Assembly: GCA_023419875.1 (NCBI GenBank)
Contig: JAEZXM010000423.1
Location: 1 to 16,238 of the forward strand
Source: Pseudomonadota bacterium
GTDB lineage: Bacteria > Myxococcota > Myxococcia > Myxococcales > Anaeromyxobacteraceae
Direction: 5' to 3'
DNA: 16,238 nt
Positions 5,931 to 14,002 of the stretch are shown here, in pieces. The notes beneath the pieces are model-generated. The model ran no database searches and was not told where the DNA came from. It was given only the letters and a program-made list of their open reading frames with translations. A program made the translations under genes and the position numbers. The stretch's first letter is position 1; each line of letters starts with the position of its first letter.

Positions 5931-6239
5931 ATGACCATCTCGCTCGCGCACTATCTGATCGTGGGTTCGTTGCTGTTCACGCTGGGCCTCGTCACCGTCG
6001 CCACCCGCCGCAACGCGGTGGGCGTACTCATGGGCGTCGAGCTCATCCTGAACGGCGCCAACGTGAACTTCGTCGCCTTCGAGCGGTTCGGGAACGGCGG
6101 CGTGGGGGGCCACGTCTTCGCCCTGTTCGTCATCGTGCTCGCCGCCGCGGAGGCGGTGGTCGGACTGGCGATCGTGCTGGCCCTCTTCCAGACCTCGAAG
6201 ACCATCGACGTCCGCCAGGCGGACCTCCTCAGGGAGTGA
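5931..6239 (+). CDS. nuoK: NADH-quinone oxidoreductase subunit K
   Basis: NuoK/ND4L is a 102-residue, three-helix membrane subunit that forms part of the central proton path. Both essential buried glutamates are present: Glu37 in GVELILNGANVNFVAF and Glu74 in AAAEAVVGLAIVL, corresponding to Glu36 and Glu72 of E. coli. The length equals the family norm (about 100). The ATG at 5931 lies 13 bases after the nuoJ stop with only a weak GGGAC ribosome-binding site. Longer upstream reading would run back through nuoJ out of frame. The stop overlaps the region used as the ribosome-binding site of nuoL. Confidence 0.96.
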   Translation: MTISLAHYLIVGSLLFTLGLVTVATRRNAVGVLMGVELILNGANVNFVAFERFGNGGVGGHVFALFVIVLAAAEAVVGLAIVLALFQTSKTIDVRQADLLRE

Positions 6240-6241
6240 GC

Positions 6242-8536
6242 ATGGGACACCCCGTCGCGGTCACGCAGGCGAGCCTGCTCTGGCTCATCCCGGCCCTCCC
6301 GCTGGCCGGGTTCGTCGTGAACGCCCTCCTGGGCGCGAAGCTCCAGAAGGCGTTCGGCAAGCGGGCGGTCCACGTCATCGCCATCGGCGCGGTGGCCGCC
6401 TCGTTCGCCGTCGCGCTGTTCTTCTTCGTCCGGATGCTCGGGCTCGACGCGGAGCACCGGCACCTCCAGGAGACGCTCTGGAACGTCTTCACCGCCGGGC
6501 GGCTCTCGGTGGACCTGGCCTTCGCCCTCGACCCGCTCTCGATGACGCTCGTGCTCGTCATCACCGGCATCGGCGCGCTCATCCACCTCTTCTCGGTCGG
6601 CTACATGGCCGACGAGCCGTCGTACTGGCGGTTCTTCTGCTACCTGAACCTGTTCGTCTTCGCGATGTTGCTCCTGGTGATGGGGGACAACCTCGCGGTG
6701 ATGTTCTTCGGCTGGGAGGGCGTGGGCCTCGCTTCCTACCTGCTCATCGCGTTCTGGTACACGGACGCGGCCAAGGCCGCCGCCGGCATGAAGGCGTTCG
6801 TGGTGAACCGGATCGGCGACTTCGGCTTCCTGCTCGGCATCCTGGTGCTCTTCTGGGCGCTCGGCGGCGCCTGGTCGGCGCGCGAGGGCGGAGGGCTGCG
6901 CACCGACTACCGGCCGGCCGCGGAGCTGCGGACGCTCGACGGGGCCGTCGGGCCGGACGAGGCGGCGCGGCTCGCGCCCGAGGTGGACGGCGTGAAGCTC
7001 GGCCCCACCCTCTCCTTCCGGGAGCTCCGGGACCAGATCACGATCGAGGCGACGGGGGTGAAGGAGCGCCTCCAGGGCACGACGCTCTGGGGCCTGCCGG
7101 TGCTCGCGCTCATCGCCTTCCTGCTCTTCGTCGGTGCGATGGGGAAGAGCGCGCAGCTCCCGCTCTACGTCTGGCTCCCCGACGCGATGGCCGGCCCGAC
7201 GCCGGTCTCCGCCCTCATCCACGCCGCCACGATGGTCACCGCCGGCGTCTACATGGTGGCGCGGCTCTCGTTCCTGTTCGCGCTGTCGCCGAGCGCGATG
7301 GGCTGGGTGGCGCTCGTGGGCGCCGTCACGGCGGCGTTCGCCGCGTCGATCGGCTTCTTCCAGCACGACATCAAGAAGGTGCTCGCCTACTCCACCGTCT
7401 CGCAGCTCGGGTTCATGTTCATCGGCGTGGGCGTGGGCGCGTACTGGGCCGGCACCTACCACCTCGTCACGCATGCGTTCTTCAAGGCGACGCTCTTCCT
7501 CGCCGCCGGCTCGGTCATCCTCGGCTGCCACCACGAGCAGGACATGCGGAAGATGGGCGGGCTCGGGCAGTACATGCCCTGGACGCGCAGGGCGTACCTC
7601 GTCGCCTGTATCGCCATCGCCGGGTTCCCGATCGCGAACGGGTTCTACTCGAAGGACGAGATCCTCTGGAAGGCGTTCACGAGCGAGCACCTCGCGCTCT
7701 TCGGCACGCCCGTGCCCTGGCTCGGGCCGGCGATCTGGGCGCTCGGCCTCGTCACCGCGACCGGCACCGCGTTCTACATGTACCGGTCGTACTACATGAC
7801 GTTCACGGGGACGTACCGGGGCGGGCACGAGGACGGGGCCCATGGACACGGCGGCGGGCACGGCCACGGGGACGAAACGCACGGCCACACGCCGCGCGAG
7901 TCGCCCTGGACCGTGACGCTCGTCATCACCGCCCTCGCCGCGGGCTCCGTCCTGACGCTCTTCCTCGGGCTGCCCGCGCTCTGGACGCACGCGGAGCCGC
8001 TGTTCGAGCGCTGGCTCGAGCCGGTCCTCGCGCCGGCGATGGAGCTCTTCCGCTTCCGCGAGGCCGATCACGCGCTGGAGTGGCTCTTCCAGGGGCTCGG
8101 GGTGGCCGCCGCGTTCACCGGCTGGCTCGGCGCCCGCGCGCTCTACAAGGACGGCCGGAGCGCGGTGCCGGCGCGGCTCCAGGCCCGCTTCGCGCGCGCC
8201 TGGAAGGTGGTCTACGAGAAGTACTACGTCGACGAGGTCTACGCGTTCCTGGTGGTCCGGCCGCTGGTCCGGCTGGCGCAGCTCGCGGCCTGGTTCGACA
8301 CGCACCTCATCGACGGGCTCGTGAACCTCGCCGGCGCGCTCGGCCGGTTCGCCTCGGCCATCAGCGACGTCATCGACCGCTACGCCGTGGACCGGGCGGT
8401 GAACGCCGTCGCCGAGGTGACCCGCGGCGCCGGCCGCTCCCTGCGGCGCGTCCAGACCGGCCGCATCCAGACCTACCTCTACGGCGCGCTCGGCGGCGCG
8501 CTCGCCGTGGTCCTGCTCAACTTCCTCCTGCAGTAG
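6242..8536 (+). CDS. nuoL: NADH-quinone oxidoreductase subunit L (antiporter-like proton pump)
   Basis: NuoL/ND5 is the most distal Mrp-antiporter-like pump and carries the long lateral helix. Conserved residues include Glu159 in FFGWEGVGLASYLL and Lys302 in GKSAQLPLYVWLPDAMAGPT, equivalent to E. coli Glu144 and Lys229, and the HAFFKATLFLAAGS helix. The C-terminal part (about 690-764) ends with an amphipathic stretch and anchor helix (TYLYGALGGALAVVLLNFLLQ, about 744-764). At 764 residues it is long for the family (about 610-650). Glu159 to Lys302 spans 143 residues against 85 in E. coli, so an extra loop of about 58 residues lies near 214-283, and a His-rich loop occurs at about 529-549. The ATG at 6242 follows AGGGAG by five bases; GTG 6236 is a less likely start. 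Confidence 0.96.
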   Translation: MGHPVAVTQASLLWLIPALPLAGFVVNALLGAKLQKAFGKRAVHVIAIGAVAASFAVALFFFVRMLGLDAEHRHLQETLWNVFTAGRLSVDLAFALDPLSMTLVLVITGIGALIHLFSVGYMADEPSYWRFFCYLNLFVFAMLLLVMGDNLAVMFFGWEGVGLASYLLIAFWYTDAAKAAAGMKAFVVNRIGDFGFLLGILVLFWALGGAWSAREGGGLRTDYRPAAELRTLDGAVGPDEAARLAPEVDGVKLGPTLSFRELRDQITIEATGVKERLQGTTLWGLPVLALIAFLLFVGAMGKSAQLPLYVWLPDAMAGPTPVSALIHAATMVTAGVYMVARLSFLFALSPSAMGWVALVGAVTAAFAASIGFFQHDIKKVLAYSTVSQLGFMFIGVGVGAYWAGTYHLVTHAFFKATLFLAAGSVILGCHHEQDMRKMGGLGQYMPWTRRAYLVACIAIAGFPIANGFYSKDEILWKAFTSEHLALFGTPVPWLGPAIWALGLVTATGTAFYMYRSYYMTFTGTYRGGHEDGAHGHGGGHGHGDETHGHTPRESPWTVTLVITALAAGSVLTLFLGLPALWTHAEPLFERWLEPVLAPAMELFRFREADHALEWLFQGLGVAAAFTGWLGARALYKDGRSAVPARLQARFARAWKVVYEKYYVDEVYAFLVVRPLVRLAQLAAWFDTHLIDGLVNLAGALGRFASAISDVIDRYAVDRAVNAVAEVTRGAGRSLRRVQTGRIQTYLYGALGGALAVVLLNFLLQ

Positions 8537-8548
8537 CGAGGCCCGAAC

Positions 8549-10198
8549 ATGCTCAACTCCGGCAACGTCCTCACCTGGGCCACCTTCGTCCCCCTCCTCG
8601 GGGCGGCGGTGATCGTCGTCCTGGTCTCGCTCCGCTCCCTGCTCCGCCTGCCCGCGCGGTTCACCGACGAGGCCTCGCGCCTCGTGGCGCTCGCGGCGAG
8701 CGGCGTCTCCCTCGTCGCGGCGGTCACGGCCTGGCGGCTCTACCAGCCGGGCGAACCGGGGATCCAGCTCGAGCACCACTTCACCTGGATCAAGTCCTTC
8801 AACATCGAGTACCACCTCGGCGTCGACGGGCTCTCGATCTCGATGGTCCTCCTCTCCGGGATCATCTCCTTCGTGGCCACCATCGCCTCGATGCCGTGGT
8901 GGTCGGGCGCGAAGGCGGCGCGGATGGCCGGCATGGTCGAGGACGGCGAGACCGGCCACGCCCACCCGAAGCACTTCTCCGTCCGCATGGTCCCGGGCTA
9001 CCTCGCGCTCCTGCTCCTCCTCCAGACCGGGATGATGGGGACCTTCGTCGCCCTCGACATGTTCCTCTTCTACGTGTTCTGGGAGGTGATGCTCCTGCCG
9101 ATGTACTTCCTCATCGGCATCTGGGGCGGGCCGCGCAAGGAGTACGCGGCGATCAAGTTCTTCCTCTACACGCTCGCGGGCTCGGTGCTGATGCTGCTCG
9201 CGATCATCGGCATCTACTACAACAGCCTGCCCGCGCCGCTCGCCGACGGCAGCATGTCGATCGACCACACCTTCAACCTCGTCGCGCTCGCCGAGCAGGG
9301 CGCGCAGGGCCGGTTCGAGCAGGCCGCGCCCATCCTCGGGATGAGCTTCGCGAAGCTCGCCTTCATCGCGCTCTTCGTCGGGTTCGCGATCAAGATCCCG
9401 ATGTTCCCGTTCCACACCTGGCTGCCCGACGCCCACGTGGAGGCGCCGACGCCCATCTCGGTGATCCTGGCGGGCATCCTCCTCAAGATGGGCCCCTACG
9501 GCATCCTCCGGTTCAACTACCCGCTCTTCCGCGAGACGACCGAGTGGGCCGCGGCGGGCATCGCCCTCTTCGGCGTCATCAACATCGTCTACGCCGCGTT
9601 CGTGTGCCTCGCGCAGAAGGACCTGAAGCGTCTCATCGCCTACTCCTCCGTCTCGCACATGGGCTTCACCCTGCTCGGAATGGCGGCGATGACGCCGCAG
9701 GGCATCTCCGGCGCGGTGCTCAACATGTTCACCCACGGGCTCATCAGCCCGATGCTCTTCCTCATCGCCGGCGTCATCTACGACCGCGCCCACCACCGCG
9801 AGATCGAGCGATTCGGCGGCCTCGCCCAGGCGCTCCCGGAGTACTCGGCGATCATGGGGCTTGCCTTCTTCGCCTCGCTCGGCCTGCCCGGACTCGCCGG
9901 CTTCATCTCCGAGTTCACGGTCTTCACCGGCGCCTTTCCGGTGTTCACGACGTACACCGTGCTCGCCGCGCTGAGCGTGGTGATCACCGCCGCGTACTAT
10001 CTCTGGGCGATCCACCGCATGTTCCTGGGCAAGCTCAACCCCGCGTACCAGGGCTACCCGGACCTCAACTGGCGCGAGCGGCTCAGCCTCTACCCGCTGG
10101 GCGTCATGGTGATCGTCCTCGGCTTCTACCCGCAGGCCGTCCTCGAGGTGATCAACGGCACCCTGCACAAGCTCATCGACGGGCTGAGTCCGCTGTGA
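8549..10198 (+). CDS. nuoM: NADH-quinone oxidoreductase subunit M (antiporter-like proton pump)
   Basis: NuoM/ND4 is the middle antiporter-like pump subunit, about 14 membrane helices and 549 residues (E. coli 509). Key positions are Glu179 in LFYVFWEVMLLPMYFLIGIWG and Lys282 in AIKIPMFPFHTWLPDAHVEAPT, matching E. coli Glu144 and Lys234; Lys313 and the block KDLKRLIAYSSVSHMGF also agree. Between the GVDGLS motif (residues 91-96) and Glu179 there are about 26 more residues than in E. coli, forming a charged, His-containing loop (about 116-148). The gene starts 12 bases after the nuoL stop, with a GCGAGGC stretch as a modest ribosome-binding site. Confidence 0.97.
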   Translation: MLNSGNVLTWATFVPLLGAAVIVVLVSLRSLLRLPARFTDEASRLVALAASGVSLVAAVTAWRLYQPGEPGIQLEHHFTWIKSFNIEYHLGVDGLSISMVLLSGIISFVATIASMPWWSGAKAARMAGMVEDGETGHAHPKHFSVRMVPGYLALLLLLQTGMMGTFVALDMFLFYVFWEVMLLPMYFLIGIWGGPRKEYAAIKFFLYTLAGSVLMLLAIIGIYYNSLPAPLADGSMSIDHTFNLVALAEQGAQGRFEQAAPILGMSFAKLAFIALFVGFAIKIPMFPFHTWLPDAHVEAPTPISVILAGILLKMGPYGILRFNYPLFRETTEWAAAGIALFGVINIVYAAFVCLAQKDLKRLIAYSSVSHMGFTLLGMAAMTPQGISGAVLNMFTHGLISPMLFLIAGVIYDRAHHREIERFGGLAQALPEYSAIMGLAFFASLGLPGLAGFISEFTVFTGAFPVFTTYTVLAALSVVITAAYYLWAIHRMFLGKLNPAYQGYPDLNWRERLSLYPLGVMVIVLGFYPQAVLEVINGTLHKLIDGLSPL

Positions 10199-10224
10199 GC
10201 CCCGCGCCCGGTCAGGAGCTTCGA

Positions 10225-11751
10225 ATGGACCTCACCTCGTTCGTCCAGCCCAACCTCGACTCCCTGGCCTGGTTCCGCCCGGAGCTGGCGCTCACCGCCG
10301 GCGTGGTCGTGCTCCTCGTGCTCGACCTCGTCTGGAAGCACAGCTCGGGGCGCGTCCTTCGCCTCACCGCCGCGGCGCTGGTCGTCTTCGGGGCCGCCGC
10401 GGCGTTCCTCGTCGCGCAGCCGGAGGGCGGGACGGCTCTCTTCAACGGGATGATCGCCAGCGACGGCTTTGCCACCTTCTTCAAGTGGCTGTTCCTCGGC
10501 GCCGGGGCGCTGACGGTGATCGTGACCGCACTCGGCGCCGAGCTCGCGCCGGCGCGGCTGGGCGAGTTCTACGCGCTGCTCGCGGCGATCGTGCTCGGCA
10601 TGTTCCTCATGGCGACCGCCACCGACCTCCTCATGATGTACATGGCCATCGAGCTCGTCTCGATGACGAGCTACGTGCTCGCCGGCTTCCGGCGTGCCGA
10701 CCGGCGCGCCACCGAGGCCGCGCTCAAGTACGTCATCTACGGCGGCGTCGCCTCCGGCGTGATGCTCTTCGGGATGAGCTTCCTCTACGGCCTCGCGGGC
10801 GACTTCTCCTTCGCCGGGCTCGGAGAGGCGCTGGCGCGCGCGCTCCAGGGCGGCGGCGCGGAGGCGGCCGGTGGGCGGCTCGCCGTGGTCGCCGGCCTGG
10901 CCTTCGTCGCCGCCGGCATCGGCTACAAGGTCGCCGCGGTCCCCTTCCACATGTGGTGCCCGGACGTGTACGAGGGCGCCCCGACGCCCTTCACCGCGTT
11001 CCTCTCGGTCGGCCCGAAGGCGGCAGGGTTCGCGCTCGCGCTCCGGTTCTTCCTCGAGGTGTTCCCGGCAGGCGGCGGCGCGCTCTCCGCGGTCCCCTGG
11101 CCCGCGGTCGTCGGCATCGTGGCCGCGGTCACGATGACCCTCGGGAACCTCGTGGCGATCGTCCAGACCAACCTGAAGCGCCTCCTCGCGTACTCGTCGA
11201 TCGCCCACGCCGGCTACACGCTCATGGGCCTCTCCGCCGCCTCGCCGGAGGGGATGCAGAGCGTGATGATCTACCTCGCCATCTATCTGGTCATGAACCT
11301 GGGGGCGTTCGTGGTGGTGATGCGCGTCGCGGGCGCCACCGGGTCGGAGTCGATCCTCGACTACCGCGGCCTCGTGCGCCGGCAGCCGATCACGGCGATC
11401 GCCTTCACCGTGTTCCTGCTCTCCCTCACCGGGCTGCCGCCCTTCGCCGGATTCATCGGCAAGTGGTACCTCTTCACCGCGGTATGGGAGCAGGTGGACG
11501 CGGCCGGAGGCGGCTGGTACGCGGTGCTGCTGGTGGTGGCCGCCCTCAACACCGCCGTTTCGCTCTACTACTACGCGCGGATCATCCGGGCGATGTTCCT
11601 CGACTCCCCGGCGGTGGACGCCCCCGCGCGGCTCCGGCCGGCCTTCGGCTACGAGCTCATCGCCGGCGTCTTCGCGCTCCTCGTGATCGTCGCGGGGATC
11701 CTCCCGCAGCCGCTCATCGACGCGGCGCAGCGGGTGCTGGCGCCGGGGTGA
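10225..11751 (+). CDS. nuoN: NADH-quinone oxidoreductase subunit N (antiporter-like proton pump)
   Basis: NuoN/ND2 is the third antiporter-like subunit, 508 residues with about 14 predicted helices. Glu143 in MYMAIELVSMTSYVLAGF and Lys235 in YKVAAVPFHMWCPDVYEGAPTP correspond to the E. coli proton-path pair Glu133 and Lys217. The block NLKRLLAYSSIAHAGYTLMG and the late motif LSLTGLPPFAGFIGKWYLF confirm the subunit. The ATG at 10225 is supported by AGGAG (10214-10218) six bases upstream. It lies 26 bases after nuoM and is the last complex I gene of the run. The stop is followed after 12 bases by the VOC gene, with no terminator visible between them. Confidence 0.97.
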   Translation: MDLTSFVQPNLDSLAWFRPELALTAGVVVLLVLDLVWKHSSGRVLRLTAAALVVFGAAAAFLVAQPEGGTALFNGMIASDGFATFFKWLFLGAGALTVIVTALGAELAPARLGEFYALLAAIVLGMFLMATATDLLMMYMAIELVSMTSYVLAGFRRADRRATEAALKYVIYGGVASGVMLFGMSFLYGLAGDFSFAGLGEALARALQGGGAEAAGGRLAVVAGLAFVAAGIGYKVAAVPFHMWCPDVYEGAPTPFTAFLSVGPKAAGFALALRFFLEVFPAGGGALSAVPWPAVVGIVAAVTMTLGNLVAIVQTNLKRLLAYSSIAHAGYTLMGLSAASPEGMQSVMIYLAIYLVMNLGAFVVVMRVAGATGSESILDYRGLVRRQPITAIAFTVFLLSLTGLPPFAGFIGKWYLFTAVWEQVDAAGGGWYAVLLVVAALNTAVSLYYYARIIRAMFLDSPAVDAPARLRPAFGYELIAGVFALLVIVAGILPQPLIDAAQRVLAPG

Positions 11752-11763
11752 CCGGAGGACCGC

Positions 11764-12189
11764 GTGATCCGTCAGATCGCCCACGTCTGCCTGTACACCG
11801 ACCGTCTCGAGGAGATGCGCCGCTGGTACGTGGACGGCCTCGGGCTCCGGCTCGCCTTCCCGTTCGAGAACCCGGAGACGGGCGCGACCTTCGGCCTCTA
11901 CTTCGACGCCGGCAACTCCACCTTCCTCGAGATCTTCGACCGCAAGGGCGCGGCGGAGATGTGGGGCGGCGAGGTTCGACAGGTCGAGCGCGGCACCGAC
12001 CACCGCCACCTCTGCTTCGAGGTGACCGGGCTCGACGCGCTCCGCGCCCGCCTCCTCGAACGGCGGCTCGAGGTGACCGAGCCCAAGGTCGGCCTCGACC
12101 ACTCGCGCCAGGCGTGGACCGCGGACCCGGACGGCAACCCGGTGGAGCTGATGGAGTACACGGCGGAGAGCCTGCAGCTCCGGCGGTAG
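11764..12189 (+). CDS. VOC-superfamily (glyoxalase/bleomycin resistance/dioxygenase-type) protein
   Basis: This 141-residue protein has one complete vicinal-oxygen-chelate domain made of two beta-alpha-beta-beta-beta modules. Probable metal ligands are His7 (IAHVCLYT), Glu56 (FLEIFD), His82 (HRHLCFEV) and Glu128 (NPVELMEY), the His/Glu pattern of glyoxalase I-like enzymes. The substrate cannot be told from sequence: methylglyoxal-glutathione lyase, dioxygenase and isomerase members share this fold. GGAGG (11754-11758) lies five bases before the GTG start at 11764. The 12-base spacing from nuoN suggests it is transcribed with the nuo operon, so it may be a passenger or may detoxify a reactive carbonyl. 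It has no signal peptide and should be cytoplasmic. Confidence 0.88.
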   Translation: MIRQIAHVCLYTDRLEEMRRWYVDGLGLRLAFPFENPETGATFGLYFDAGNSTFLEIFDRKGAAEMWGGEVRQVERGTDHRHLCFEVTGLDALRARLLERRLEVTEPKVGLDHSRQAWTADPDGNPVELMEYTAESLQLRR

Positions 12190-12243
12190 GCGTTCGGTGA
12201 CGCGGGGAAGGGGTGCTGCTACGGTGACCCTCGGGAGGCCACC

Positions 12244-13971
12244 ATGAAGGCCCTGCTTCTCGCGTTCCTCTCGCTGGCGGCGTACACCGCAGGTGCAGAC
12301 GCGCTCGCCTGCTCCGTCCTCAACGTCTCCACGGACGAGACCGTCCTCGTCGGCCGGAACCACGACTGGTGGGAGGACGCCGAGACGTCCCGCTACGTGG
12401 TCGAGTTCGTACCCGGCGCCGCGGGCGCGCACGGCGCCGTCTTCGGGGTCGCGCGGTTCCGGGGCATCATCGCGGTGTTCGAGGGCATGAACGATCGAGG
12501 GCTCTTCGCGGGCATCGCCGCCGTTCCTCGCCTCCCGGTGCCGCGCTCGCCGCAGGCGCGGGTCATGATCGGCACGCTCGTACGTCACCTCCTCGAGGAG
12601 GCGGCGACGGTGGAGGAGGCGACCGCGGTGGCGCGGCGATGGAACCCCGAGTTCTACGGCGAGTACCCCGACCACATCATGGTCGTGGACGCCTCCGGGA
12701 AGTCGGTCGTGCTCGAGTGGGTGGGCGGGGAGCTCCGGATCGTCGAGAAGCAGGGGCGCTTCCACCACATGACGAACGCATACCTCTCGCCGGCCGAACC
12801 GGCCGTCCTCCCGTACTGGGCGGTGGACGGACGCTACGACACGATCCGGACGCAGCTCGAGGGCGGGGGCGGGACCTCGATCGACGGCGTCTTCTCGGTG
12901 CTTTCCTCGGTGACGCAGACCGCTCCGGGCGCCACCACCGAGACGTCCTTCGTGTACGACCTCCGCGCGCGCACGGCGACGCTCGCCTTCCGGCGCGGCT
13001 ACGATCGGAGGTTCGCCTTCCGGCTGGACGAGGAGCTCGCTCGCGGGCTGCACTCGGTCGTCCTCCGCGAGCTCTCCGGCGGGACCCTGCCTGCGGCCCC
13101 GCACGTGAAGGAGGCCCTCATCCACGTCCGATCCGGCGAGGTCTTCCGGAGCGAGCCGGGCCGCGCGGACGTGCAGCTCACCGCGCTCGGGTACGACACC
13201 TCGCTCACCTGCGCGCTCGACGGGCGGATCGCCTTCTCGCGGTTCGAGCTCTTCGACCCGGCCGAGCTCGCCGCCTCGCGGCTGGCCGTGCACGTGATCG
13301 GCCCCACGGGCGAGATCCGGCAGCTCACCTCCGGCGACCGCGCAGACGTCTTCACCGTCTGGCCGCGCGGCGGCGGCGACCAGCTCTACGTCGGTCGGCT
13401 CCATCCCGTCCCGGCAAAGCGTCTCGTCTACCGCACCCGGGCGAGCGCGAAGCCGGGCGACGAGGTCCTCGTGAGCGATCCCGCGCACGACGAGCGGGTC
13501 TTCACCTCCTTCCGCGACGGGCGGATCCTCGTCGAGAGCGATCGCGACGGCGGGTTCCGCCTCTACGCGCTCCGGCCCGGGCCGGACGGCAGGCCCGCGG
13601 CGTACCAGCCGATCCGGACCGCGTTCCGGGTTCGGGGGCGGCTCGACAAGGTGACGCTCTCTCCGGACGAGAGGCAGGTCCTCTTCGAGATGGCCCCCGG
13701 CAACGGCCTGTACGTCCAGGGCCAGGCGCGCGCCTATCGCGCCCGGTTCGACGCCCGCACGCTCACGATCTCCGCCCCGACGCCGATCGGGACGGAGCAG
13801 GACCACGCCTACCTCGCGCGCTGGGGGAAGGACGGGAGCGCCTTCTACTACCAGTCGGACCGGACGGGCTCGAATCTCCTGTACCGGTACGACCTCCGGA
13901 AACGCTCCGCGACCGCGGTGACCGACGGCGCGCTCAAGGACAGCTACTGCGTGCCGGGGATGCCGCACTGA
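12244..13971 (+). CDS. Predicted secreted Ntn-hydrolase (choloylglycine hydrolase/acyltransferase-like) with C-terminal TolB-like beta-propeller
   Basis: The 575-residue product starts with a signal peptide (MKALLLAFLSLAAYTAG) and an AxA-type site ALA before Cys23. Cleavage there would leave Cys as the new N-terminus, as required for an N-terminal-nucleophile amidohydrolase. Residues 23 to about 280 fit the linear-amide hydrolase/penicillin-acylase-like fold: CSVLNVS, GRNHDWW with Arg38 and Asp41, EGMNDRGL with Asn83, and MTNAYLSP with Asn178. Residues about 290-575 look like a TolB/PD40 propeller, with SDRDGGFRLY (about 433-442) and SDRTGSNLLY (about 538-547) as repeats. GGGAGG five bases upstream fixes the ATG. 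The substrate is unknown; bile-salt, acyl-homoserine-lactone and beta-lactam amidases are all relatives. A lipoprotein reading of Cys23 is less likely because position -3 is Ala. Confidence 0.75.
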   Translation: MKALLLAFLSLAAYTAGADALACSVLNVSTDETVLVGRNHDWWEDAETSRYVVEFVPGAAGAHGAVFGVARFRGIIAVFEGMNDRGLFAGIAAVPRLPVPRSPQARVMIGTLVRHLLEEAATVEEATAVARRWNPEFYGEYPDHIMVVDASGKSVVLEWVGGELRIVEKQGRFHHMTNAYLSPAEPAVLPYWAVDGRYDTIRTQLEGGGGTSIDGVFSVLSSVTQTAPGATTETSFVYDLRARTATLAFRRGYDRRFAFRLDEELARGLHSVVLRELSGGTLPAAPHVKEALIHVRSGEVFRSEPGRADVQLTALGYDTSLTCALDGRIAFSRFELFDPAELAASRLAVHVIGPTGEIRQLTSGDRADVFTVWPRGGGDQLYVGRLHPVPAKRLVYRTRASAKPGDEVLVSDPAHDERVFTSFRDGRILVESDRDGGFRLYALRPGPDGRPAAYQPIRTAFRVRGRLDKVTLSPDERQVLFEMAPGNGLYVQGQARAYRARFDARTLTISAPTPIGTEQDHAYLARWGKDGSAFYYQSDRTGSNLLYRYDLRKRSATAVTDGALKDSYCVPGMPH

Positions 13972-13980
13972 GACAGCGGC
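13962..13980 (+). terminator. Weak hairpin at the convergent gene ends
   Basis: GCCGC (13962-13966) can pair with GCGGC (13976-13980) across a nine-base loop that contains the stop codon of the Ntn-hydrolase gene. It lies in the 31-base gap between two converging genes, where a terminator is expected. The stem is short and only TTCGT follows, so this is a tentative candidate. Confidence 0.2.
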
Positions 13981-14002
13981 TTCGTGAGCGCCCCGCGGTC
14001 GT

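Noticed and set aside
5951..10168. Very long open frame (about 1,400 codons) on the minus strand opposite nuoK-nuoM
   Set aside because: It is made of Arg, Glu, Asp, His and Gly repeats typical of the antisense of GC-rich membrane-protein genes, has no recognisable domain, and lies opposite clearly conserved nuo genes.
8080..10224. Upstream extension of the nuoN frame through nuoL and nuoM
   Set aside because: It is an out-of-frame shadow of nuoL/nuoM; AGGAG and ATG 10225 mark the real start.
12298..12312. Lipoprotein signal at Cys23 of the Ntn-hydrolase
   Set aside because: The residues before Cys are Ala-Leu-Ala, lacking the Leu/Val/Ile expected at -3 of a lipobox, while the Ntn fold explains the Cys better.
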